Position numbers and translations under genes: made by a program
Notes under the pieces: model-generated
The model's input: only the letters and a program-made list of their open reading frames with translations
Told to the model about the DNA's origin: nothing
The model's database searches: none
Source of the DNA: Desulfuromonas sp. SDB
GTDB taxonomy: Bacteria > SDB-A
DNA length: 10,042 nucleotides
Assembly (NCBI GenBank): GCA_001412365.1
Contig: LKUE01000339.1
Location: forward strand, 1-10,042
Reading direction: 5' to 3'
Part shown: one piece after another, positions 1 to 6,117 of the stretch
Layout of the letters: every line of letters begins with the position of its first letter
Numbering within the stretch: the first letter of the stretch is position 1

Positions 1-125
1 AAATCATTTCAATTCTTATTGTTAAAAAAATCTCTGAAAATCCAGCTTTAAAGCTGAAATTTAACTAAAAACCGCTGAAAAACCCCAAAAAAAGTGCAAA
101 AATCACATATATTGCATAAAATATA
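1..125. other. AT-rich non-coding region upstream of the HU promoter
   Basis: No convincing coding sequence is visible on either strand. The stretch has many short A and T runs, which often mark curved or UP-element-like DNA in front of strong promoters. It contains a perfect 14-bp palindrome at 43-56 (CAGCTTTAAAGCTG). The G+C-poor stem and absence of a following T-run argue against a terminator for an upstream gene. No function can be assigned with confidence. Confidence 0.5.
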
Positions 126-153
126 TTGACAAATACTATGTTTAGTGTATATT
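126..153 (+). promoter_or_regulatory. Sigma-70-type promoter for the HU gene
   Basis: A perfect -35 hexamer TTGACA (126-131) is followed after 16 nt by TATATT (148-153), a 5/6 match to the -10 consensus. Transcription would start near 160, giving an untranslated leader of about 35 nt before the ATG at 196. The AT-rich upstream DNA could act as an UP element. This is the best housekeeping promoter I can see in the window. It may also feed the downstream genes through incomplete termination at 529-559. Confidence 0.75.
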
Positions 154-182
154 TTTTTTTAATACAGTAATGAACCTCAACA

Positions 183-190
183 AGGGAGGA
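183..190 (+). promoter_or_regulatory. Shine-Dalgarno site of the HU gene
   Basis: AGGGAGGA lies 5 nt before the ATG at 196, which is close to ideal spacing. It fixes the HU start and predicts strong translation, as expected for an abundant nucleoid protein. Confidence 0.8.
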
Positions 191-195
191 CGTAA

Positions 196-495
196 ATGAA
201 CAAGGGCGAATTAATTGAAAAGATCGCCAAAGATACAGGGCTTTCCAAAGCTCAGTCTCAGAAATCTTTAGAAAGCTTTGTAGATGCAGTAAAAGGATCT
301 CTGAAAAAAGGTGATAAGGTAACCTTGGTTGGATTCGGAACTTTCAGTGTAAAGAAAAGAAATGCACGTAAGGGAAGAAATCCTCAGACCCAGGAAGTTA
401 TCAAAATTAAAGCCAAGAAAGTTCCTCATTTCTCACCTTCTTCTCATTTGAAAGATACAGTAGAGAAAGCGAGAATTTCTAAGAAAAAGAAATAA
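196..495 (+). CDS. HU/IHF-family nucleoid DNA-binding protein
   Basis: A 99-residue histone-like protein of the HU/IHF family. As a dimer these proteins bend and compact chromosomal DNA and assist replication, recombination and transcription. The N-terminal helices (residues about 1-40) carry the family pattern of MNKGELIEKIA. GFGTF is at residues 47-51, and the DNA-gripping arm carries ARKGRNPQT (57-65), the family signature. The usual VPxFxPGKxLK segment is altered to VPHFSPSSHLK (76-86). Typical HU is about 90 residues; the extra length here is a basic tail ending in four lysines, which may add non-specific DNA contact. The start is fixed by a strong promoter and Shine-Dalgarno site. HU versus IHF subunit cannot be decided from sequence alone. 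It is probably transcribed mostly as a monocistronic unit, because a strong terminator follows 34 nt after the stop. Confidence 0.95.
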   Translation: MNKGELIEKIAKDTGLSKAQSQKSLESFVDAVKGSLKKGDKVTLVGFGTFSVKKRNARKGRNPQTQEVIKIKAKKVPHFSPSSHLKDTVEKARISKKKK

Positions 496-524
496 TTCTG
501 GAACTTAAAAATTTTAAGATCCTA

Positions 525-1091
525 TTGGCCTCCGCCTCCCCTCGGCGGAGGTTTTTTTTAGAGCAAAGCAAAGTTAATTTTGAGGTGTGGACTCCCCATG
601 TTGCAGAAACTGTAGAACCGGGGGAATTACCCAGGGACTATGCCTGCCGAATTGCTGAATTAAAATTTAAAGCAGCAAATCGGAGGTTCCCGGATTGTCC
701 TCATATCATCATCGCTGCCGACACCATAGTATCACTGGGCACAGAGATTTTTCAGAAACCGGAAAATAGAAAACAAGCGGAAGTTTTTTTAAAAACTCTT
801 TCCGGAAAATGGCATCAGGTGATTACTGCACTTTGTTGCGGTCGGGGTAACCATATGATTTCAACCACCGAAGTTAGTGAGGTTCATTTCTGCAAGATAG
901 AGGAACAATATCTGAAAATTTATTTAGATTCCAAGGAATGGTGTGATAAGGCAGGTGGCTATGCTATTCAAGGATTAGCGAGTTTTTTTGTTGATGAAAT
1001 TAAGGGAAGCATGGATAATGTTATTGGATTTCCTTTTAAATCTTTTATAAGATTATTACATGAATATAAAGAGTTTAAATCTGGCCGGTGA
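525..1091 (+). CDS. maf: Maf-family nucleoside triphosphate pyrophosphatase
   Basis: Maf proteins hydrolyse non-canonical or pyrimidine nucleoside triphosphates (dTTP/UTP and modified bases) to monophosphates in the cytoplasm, as house-cleaning enzymes. Seen here: the signature ASASPRRR at residues 2-9, AADTIV (64-69) with the catalytic Asp, QKP (77-79), TLSGKWHQV (91-99), and the DKAGGYAIQG block (141-150) followed by GSMDNVIGFP. The dTTP/UTP type (YhdE-like) is the closest fit. The coordinates use TTG at 525, the first canonical start, but this removes the beta-strand normally preceding the signature. The frame is open back to 483 and reads NFKILLASASPRR, so the true start is probably non-AUG near 495-498 (ATT or CTG), directly at the HU stop. 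No clear Shine-Dalgarno site is visible. The gene overlaps the next one by 32 nt. The family call is firm and the start is not. Confidence 0.88.
   Translation: MASASPRRRFFLEQSKVNFEVWTPHVAETVEPGELPRDYACRIAELKFKAANRRFPDCPHIIIAADTIVSLGTEIFQKPENRKQAEVFLKTLSGKWHQVITALCCGRGNHMISTTEVSEVHFCKIEEQYLKIYLDSKEWCDKAGGYAIQGLASFFVDEIKGSMDNVIGFPFKSFIRLLHEYKEFKSGR
529..559 (+). terminator. Intrinsic terminator overlapping the maf 5' coding region
   Basis: A perfect 8-bp G+C-rich stem (CCTCCGCC at 529-536 pairing with GGCGGAGG at 544-551) with a 7-nt loop is followed directly by eight T residues (552-559). This is a textbook rho-independent terminator placed 34 nt after the HU stop codon. It lies within the maf reading frame, where it encodes the Maf signature ASASPRRR. 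It should end most HU transcripts and let only read-through RNA reach maf and the pil genes, unless a promoter further in serves them. Confidence 0.75.
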
Positions 1092-1581
1092 TGAACTTTT
1101 TTTAATTGCAGCAATTATTGCGGTAACTTCTACAGGTGTGGTTATCCGATTTGTCAAGGGAAAACAAAACCCTCCCCCTTTAATTTTTGCCCCCAAGCAT
1201 TTTGGCAATTATTGTCTGAAGAAAACATTGGAGGATAGATTGATTCCCGGTTTCACACAATATGATCCGGGATTGACCGCAGATGCCGGTAGAGACAATG
1301 AAGTTGACCACAATGAAAATTTGGTATATTCAAGTCAAAATATCCATTATAATATTAATTATCCGATTGATATCAATCAAGCTACTCAATATCAATTGGA
1401 AGCGTTACCGGGAATTGGACCAGTAATTGCATCGAGGATTATTGAGTATAGAACTAGCATAGGAAGGTTTAGTTGTAAGGAGGACATAATCGGAGTTAAA
1501 GGAATTGGACCGGTAAAATTTTCAAGAATAGAATCCTTAATTACAGTAACTGATTTTCAAAACGGGAACCCCGGGAATTAA
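1060..1581 (+). CDS. ComEA-like membrane-anchored helix-hairpin-helix DNA-binding protein
   Basis: A 173-residue protein with one hydrophobic segment near the N terminus (residues about 13-30), a low-complexity linker (about 35-100) and a C-terminal ComEA-type domain opening with IDINQAT (103-109). Two helix-hairpin-helix motifs are visible: LPGIGPVIA (116-124) and VKGIGPVKF (146-154). ComEA proteins bind double-stranded DNA outside the cytoplasmic membrane during natural transformation, acting with type IV pili and a ComEC channel. The SLBB domain found in Firmicutes ComEA is not apparent. Flanking charges do not settle topology: D11 and E12 precede and R30, K33 and K35 follow the hydrophobic segment, so the periplasmic location is inferred. 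The ATG lies inside the end of maf with little ribosome binding site, suggesting translational coupling. The stop is 1 nt before pilB. A role in DNA uptake is inferred from domain and neighbours. Confidence 0.8.
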   Translation: MNIKSLNLAGDELFLIAAIIAVTSTGVVIRFVKGKQNPPPLIFAPKHFGNYCLKKTLEDRLIPGFTQYDPGLTADAGRDNEVDHNENLVYSSQNIHYNINYPIDINQATQYQLEALPGIGPVIASRIIEYRTSIGRFSCKEDIIGVKGIGPVKFSRIESLITVTDFQNGNPGN

Positions 1582-1582
1582 G

Positions 1583-3289
1583 ATGAAGATTGGTGAAATA
1601 TTACTTAAACAAGGGGCAATTACTAAAGAGCAACTGGAGAAAGCATTATTAGAGCAGAAAAGGCAGGGGGGCAGATTTGGCAGTGTATTAATTCATTTAG
1701 GCTATATCACCGAAGGACAGCTGATCAATGCCCTGGAAAAAAAACTTCATGTCCCCAGTGTAGAACTCAGCAATTTAAATTTAGACCGCAGTGTGATAAA
1801 TCTAATTCCTGCTGATTTAGCTTTGAAGCATCAAATGATACCTATATCCAAAGTGGGTAAAACAATACGGATGGCAATGGTTAATCCCTTTGATCAAAAT
1901 GCAATTGAGTCAGTTAGATTTGGCTTGGGTTATGATGTGGAAGCGGTAGTGGCTGCGGACCGGGCAGTTCAAAATTCTCTTAAAAAATACTATAAAATTC
2001 AAAAGGCTCTGGATAAAGTTACTTCCTCTTTGGATTTAGCCTCTGAGGAAGAAATGCTTTCTTTGGCTGATTCCACCGAAGTAGGCAAAGGTCCCATGGA
2101 CTTGGATAAGCTGGAGACCAAAGCAGTTTCTCCCGCTCAGCAGTTTACCAGTAAAATTCTTAAAATGGCGGTGGAAAGGAAGTGTTCTGATTTTCACATT
2201 GAACCTTACGAAAAAGAAGTAAGAGTGAGGTTTAGAATTGACGGTATGCTTCATGAAATATCTTCTCCTGGATATCAACTGCATCAGAGTATAGTTACCT
2301 ACATAAAGTTACTGGGAGGGATGAAACCTGATGAACGAAGAAGACCCCAGGACGGAAGAGTAACAATGAAGACCAGCAATAAATTGGTTGATTTCAGAAT
2401 TGCGGTAGTTCCCACTATCTTTGGAGAAAAAGTGGCAGTCCGGGTTTTAGATAAATCATCAGTCAGTTTTAATATCAATGAATTAGGAATGGACAAGGAA
2501 GGCTTAACTTTTTTTAACAGAGCAATTCATAATCCCTACGGGATAATATTGGTTAGCGGTCCCAGTGGCAGCGGTAAAACTACAACTTTGTATGCAGCCC
2601 TTAATGAGATCAACAGCAAAGAAATTAATATCACCACTGCTGAAGATCCAGTGGAGTATATTTTACTGGGAATAAATCAGGTTCAGATGAACAGTGCCGC
2701 AGGATTAAATTTTGCTTCGGCGCTAAGAGCTTATCTTCGTCAGGATCCCAATGTAATTATGGTGGGGGAAATTAGAGATAAGGAAACTGCGGAGATTGCG
2801 GTGAGAGCTTCCTTGACCGGGCATTTGGTTATGTCCTCGGTTCATAGTAATACTGCTGCGGCTACTATAACCAGATTGGTAGAAATGGGAGTAGAACCGT
2901 TTTTGATTGCCTCAACTTTAACCCTGGTTGTTGCCCAGAGGTTAATTAAGAAGACTTGCCCCCACTGCCGCAGGCAGATAAGGGTTTCCCAGGAAAGATT
3001 GAAAGAAGTTCACATTGATCCCGGCATGTTTGACGGGATTGCCTTGTATAAGGGAATAGGTTGCGACAAGTGCAATAAAACCGGTTATCTGGGGAGGAGA
3101 GCAATATTTGAAGTTATGTATATCTCCCCCGGGATTAAGGAATTGATCTTAAAACGGGCTACCTCTGATCAGATAGATGATTTTGCGGTAAGGGAAGGAA
3201 TGGTAAGTTTAAGGAAATCAGGTTTGAAGGCAGTATTAAATCAGGAAACAGACCTGGAGGAAATAATTAAGGAAACTGCGGAGTTGTAA
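1583..3289 (+). CDS. pilB: Type IV pilus extension ATPase PilB/GspE, paralog 1, with c-di-GMP-type MshEN domain
   Basis: A 568-residue hexameric secretion ATPase that drives pilin polymerisation at the cytoplasmic face of the inner membrane. The N terminus is an MshEN domain with two 24-residue motifs, 2-25 (starting KIGEILL) and 31-54 (starting RFGSVLI), separated by exactly 5 residues, the arrangement known to bind cyclic di-GMP. A linker (about 140-185) leads to the N2 domain and core ATPase: PQDGR (255-259), Walker A GPSGSGKT (326-333), Asp box AEDPVE (353-358), Walker B with E396 in VGEIRD, and the His box HSN (421-423). A zinc site of paired cysteines follows (C459/C462 and C494/C497), typical of PilB/GspE and absent from PilT. 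Length is normal. The ribosome binding site is weak and the start sits 1 nt after the ComEA-like gene, so coupling is likely. The Thr-to-Ser change in Walker A is conservative. Confidence 0.95.
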   Translation: MKIGEILLKQGAITKEQLEKALLEQKRQGGRFGSVLIHLGYITEGQLINALEKKLHVPSVELSNLNLDRSVINLIPADLALKHQMIPISKVGKTIRMAMVNPFDQNAIESVRFGLGYDVEAVVAADRAVQNSLKKYYKIQKALDKVTSSLDLASEEEMLSLADSTEVGKGPMDLDKLETKAVSPAQQFTSKILKMAVERKCSDFHIEPYEKEVRVRFRIDGMLHEISSPGYQLHQSIVTYIKLLGGMKPDERRRPQDGRVTMKTSNKLVDFRIAVVPTIFGEKVAVRVLDKSSVSFNINELGMDKEGLTFFNRAIHNPYGIILVSGPSGSGKTTTLYAALNEINSKEINITTAEDPVEYILLGINQVQMNSAAGLNFASALRAYLRQDPNVIMVGEIRDKETAEIAVRASLTGHLVMSSVHSNTAAATITRLVEMGVEPFLIASTLTLVVAQRLIKKTCPHCRRQIRVSQERLKEVHIDPGMFDGIALYKGIGCDKCNKTGYLGRRAIFEVMYISPGIKELILKRATSDQIDDFAVREGMVSLRKSGLKAVLNQETDLEEIIKETAEL

Positions 3290-4974
3290 TGGCTGCTGAA
3301 ATATTAAATGCCTTACTTAATGCCAACCTGATAACTATGAGTCAGGTTAAGGCAATTAAGGATAAGCAGGAAGAAACTAATGAGGGAGTGGTTTCAGTAC
3401 TGGTTAAAAATGGCCACCTCAGTGAAATAAAGTTAATGAAGTTTTTCAAAGACCAGTATGGAATAGATTCTGCGGATCTTAAAAACTTCAAAATGGATCC
3501 TATGCTTCTGGATTTAATTGAAAGCGAGGTCGCTCACAAGTATCAGGTTATACCTATTGAGAAAAAGGGAAGATCTCTTTACGTAGGAATGATCAATCCC
3601 TTAAATGAAAATGCCATAGAAGATATAAGTTTTTTAACCGGTCTCAGCACCAAACCCCTTATGATTTCCCAGATTCAAATGCAGGAGTATTTAGATAAAT
3701 ATTACAAAAGAGAAGGAAACTTAGTGGCGGTGTCAGATCTTCCCCAAGCGGAACAGAAGGATGTGTATCAACCGGAGGAAGAATGGGAAGAAGAATTGAG
3801 TATGACTACCTCTTCCCAGGCTGCGGATTTTGTTAAATACATTATTGACGATGCAGTGTCCCGTAAAGCCAGTGATATACATATAGAATTTATTGGGAAA
3901 AGACAGAGGGTAAGGATGAGGATTGACGGGGTACTCCAGGAAGTTGTAGATGCCCCCCGCAAATTCAGCCTGGCTATCATCCAAAGGGTTAAAATCCTAT
4001 CCAAGATGGATATTGCCGAGCATATCAAACCCCAGGACGGAAGGATAAAATGGCGGTATCATGGAAGAGATATTGACTTGAGAGTTAGTGTTATCCCCAC
4101 CGTACTGGGAGAAAAAGTAGTGATGAGGATTTTAGATAAAGGAAGCTTAATGGTTGACCTGAAAGATCTGGGATTTACCGAACAATCCAGGAAAAAGTTT
4201 GAAGATGCCTTGGAAAGACCTTATGGAATAATATTAGTAACCGGTCCCACCGGAAGTGGAAAATCAACTACTCTTTATTCTGCATTAAGCCGTCTTAATG
4301 AACCGGGAACTCAGATTATTACAGTTGAAGATCCGGTAGAATATAATATCAGAGGGATTAATCAGATCCCCATAAGGAGCGACATCGGATTTGATTTTCC
4401 TGATGCGTTAAGAGCCATATTGAGACACTCCCCGGATATAATTATGGTGGGGGAAATCAGGGACCAGGATACTGCGGAAATAGCGATCAGGGCTGCTTTA
4501 GCTGGACAATTGGTTCTTTCCACCATTCATACCAATGATGCGCCCTCCACGGTTAACCGGCTGGTGGATATGGGAATTAAACCATTTTTGGTGGCAGCTT
4601 CTTTGAATATTATCCAAGCTCAGCGGTTGGTAAGAAGGATCTGTCCGAAATGCAAGAAGGCTATAGAGTATGATCAGGTCTATTTAAAAGAAATAGGCTA
4701 TGATCAGGAGAAGTACGGAAAATTCACTTTTTACAAGGGTACTGGATGCGGGTACTGTAATAATACCGGGTATAAAGGCAGGGTTGCCATTACTGAAGTA
4801 ATGCCCATATCCCGTAAAATCAGGCAGAGAATTGTGGACGGGGCATCTACTGCCGAAGTTAAACAATTGGCGATTAACGAAAAAATGATTACCCTTAGGG
4901 AGGATGCCTGGCTTAAAGTTTCCCAAGGAGTGACCACAATTGAAGAGATAGTCAGAGAGACATCTTCTCTTTGA
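3289..4974 (+). CDS. pilB: Type IV pilus extension ATPase PilB/GspE, paralog 2
   Basis: A second complete PilB/GspE ATPase of 561 residues, whose ATG shares one base with the stop of the first (TAATG), implying translational coupling and near-equal synthesis. The core is intact: PQDGR (248-252), Walker A GPTGSGKST (319-327), Asp box VEDPVE (346-351), Walker B E389 in VGEIRD, His box HTN (414-416), and zinc cysteines C452/C455 and C487/C490. The N-terminal fold can still be aligned to the tandem MshEN motifs (4-27 and 33-56), but the Arg and Gly positions that contact c-di-GMP are replaced (E4 and L6; G33 and V35), so binding is probably lost. An acidic linker (about 162-170) precedes the ATPase. 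It may be the partner of paralog 1 in a mixed motor, or an extension ATPase for a second filament. Both ideas are inference. Confidence 0.94.
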   Translation: MAAEILNALLNANLITMSQVKAIKDKQEETNEGVVSVLVKNGHLSEIKLMKFFKDQYGIDSADLKNFKMDPMLLDLIESEVAHKYQVIPIEKKGRSLYVGMINPLNENAIEDISFLTGLSTKPLMISQIQMQEYLDKYYKREGNLVAVSDLPQAEQKDVYQPEEEWEEELSMTTSSQAADFVKYIIDDAVSRKASDIHIEFIGKRQRVRMRIDGVLQEVVDAPRKFSLAIIQRVKILSKMDIAEHIKPQDGRIKWRYHGRDIDLRVSVIPTVLGEKVVMRILDKGSLMVDLKDLGFTEQSRKKFEDALERPYGIILVTGPTGSGKSTTLYSALSRLNEPGTQIITVEDPVEYNIRGINQIPIRSDIGFDFPDALRAILRHSPDIIMVGEIRDQDTAEIAIRAALAGQLVLSTIHTNDAPSTVNRLVDMGIKPFLVAASLNIIQAQRLVRRICPKCKKAIEYDQVYLKEIGYDQEKYGKFTFYKGTGCGYCNNTGYKGRVAITEVMPISRKIRQRIVDGASTAEVKQLAINEKMITLREDAWLKVSQGVTTIEEIVRETSSL

Positions 4975-4988
4975 TTGATTTAGATAAC

Positions 4989-4994
4989 AGGAGG
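4989..4994 (+). promoter_or_regulatory. Shine-Dalgarno site of pilT
   Basis: AGGAGG stands 5 nt before the ATG at 5000. It is a much stronger site than those of the upstream pilB genes, so pilT translation should start independently. Confidence 0.8.
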
Positions 4995-4999
4995 ATTGT

Positions 5000-6076
5000 A
5001 TGGCAAGCATTAGTATTGAAAATCTTCTCCGTGAGATGGTGGATAAAAAAGCATCCGACTTGCATTTAACCGTTGGCGCTCCTCCTGTTTGGCGGGTGGA
5101 TGGTGATATTGTGTTTTCAACCTATCCCCGGTTGACTCCGGATAGTGTAAAAGCCCTGGTTTATTCAGTTTTAAATGATGAACAAAAGAGGAAATTTGAA
5201 AATGAGCATGAACTGGATTTAAGTTTTGGAATTCCCGGAGTAAGCCGGTTTAGAGCCAATGCCTTTCTTCAGCGGGGAAATGTAGCCATGGCTATCAGAA
5301 CTATTCCTTTTGATATTTTAGGTTTTGAAAAATTGGGACTTCCTAATACTGTCGCCCACTGGTCTAATTTAGCCAAAGGATTAATATTAGTAACCGGTCC
5401 CACCGGAAGCGGAAAATCAACCACTTTAGCCACCCTGATTAATAAAATTAACATTGAGAAGAAAAAGCATATAGTCACGGTGGAAGATCCTATTGAATAT
5501 ACCTTCCAGCACCGAAAATGCATAGTAAATCAAAGGCAGGTTGGTTCAGATACCAAAACATTTGCCACTGCTTTAAAATATGTACTGAGACAAGATCCTG
5601 ATGTGGTGATGGTAGGAGAGATGAGAGATTTGGAAACCACTGAAGCCGCCCTCACCATTTCCGAAACTGGTCATCTGACTTTTGGAACTTTGCACACTAA
5701 CTCCGCAGTGGAAACGGTGAACAGAATCATTGATATATTTCCCGCTAACCGCCAACCCCAGGTCAGATCCCAGTTGGCTTTCGTATTGAGGGGAGTGCTT
5801 ACTCAAAGCTTGATACCGCGGATAAAGGGGGGGAGAGTTTTATCCAAAGAAATATTGGTGGTGACTCCCGCTATCTCCGCTTTAATCAGGGAAGAAAAAG
5901 TTCATCAGATTTACAATTTTATGCAGGCGGGAAAGAGATATGGGATGATGACCATGAATGAGTCTTTATTGGATTTGTGGATGAGAAAGGAAATAACTTT
6001 GGATAATGCCTTTGCCTATTCAAGGAATATTGAAGAATTGGAAAAAATGATAGCTGATTCCAGAAAGAATAAATAA
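5000..6076 (+). CDS. pilT: Type IV pilus retraction ATPase PilT
   Basis: A 358-residue hexameric ATPase that depolymerises the pilus, powering twitching motility and pulling in bound DNA. It lacks the PilB N-terminal domain and zinc cysteines, and its length matches PilT. Visible features: N-terminal domain with KKASDLHL (16-23), Walker A GPTGSGKS (133-140), Asp box VEDPIE (161-166), Walker B E207 in VGEMRD, His box HTN (232-234), and a PilT-specific AIRNLIRE-like motif AISALIRE (291-298) followed by KVHQI. This last motif is required for retraction in PilT proteins. It begins 25 nt after the second pilB with its own strong ribosome binding site. No PilU paralog is seen in the window. Its Walker A DNA is nearly identical to that of the second pilB. 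Confidence 0.96.
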   Translation: MASISIENLLREMVDKKASDLHLTVGAPPVWRVDGDIVFSTYPRLTPDSVKALVYSVLNDEQKRKFENEHELDLSFGIPGVSRFRANAFLQRGNVAMAIRTIPFDILGFEKLGLPNTVAHWSNLAKGLILVTGPTGSGKSTTLATLINKINIEKKKHIVTVEDPIEYTFQHRKCIVNQRQVGSDTKTFATALKYVLRQDPDVVMVGEMRDLETTEAALTISETGHLTFGTLHTNSAVETVNRIIDIFPANRQPQVRSQLAFVLRGVLTQSLIPRIKGGRVLSKEILVVTPAISALIREEKVHQIYNFMQAGKRYGMMTMNESLLDLWMRKEITLDNAFAYSRNIEELEKMIADSRKNK

Positions 6077-6106
6077 AAATATGGGATGCAGTATTAATAA
6101 GGAGCT

Positions 6107-6113
6107 AGGAGGT
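6107..6113 (+). promoter_or_regulatory. Shine-Dalgarno site of pilC
   Basis: AGGAGGT lies 4 nt before the ATG at 6118 and fixes the pilC start. A second weaker AAGGAG is just upstream at 6099-6104. Confidence 0.75.
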
Positions 6114-6117
6114 TAAT

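Noticed and set aside
483-495. Programmed -1 frameshift joining HU to Maf as the main maf expression route
   Set aside because: The heptamer is GAAAAAG and not the efficient AAAAAAG, and the hairpin is about 40 nt downstream, too far to stimulate slipping. Non-AUG initiation is simpler.
1024-1051. Possible promoter (TTGGAT, 16 nt, TATAAG) just before the ComEA-like gene
   Set aside because: The -35 matches only 3 of 6 consensus positions and it lies inside maf coding sequence in AT-rich DNA, so it is not supported without transcript data.
1200-1216. TGGCA-containing sequence resembling a sigma-54 promoter
   Set aside because: The distance between the GG and the following TTG does not match the -24/-12 spacing, and the GC of the -12 element is missing.
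1477-1484. Strong Shine-Dalgarno-like AAGGAGGA inside the ComEA-like gene
   Set aside because: No start codon follows at a usable distance in any plausible frame, and it falls in codons of the conserved helix-hairpin-helix domain.
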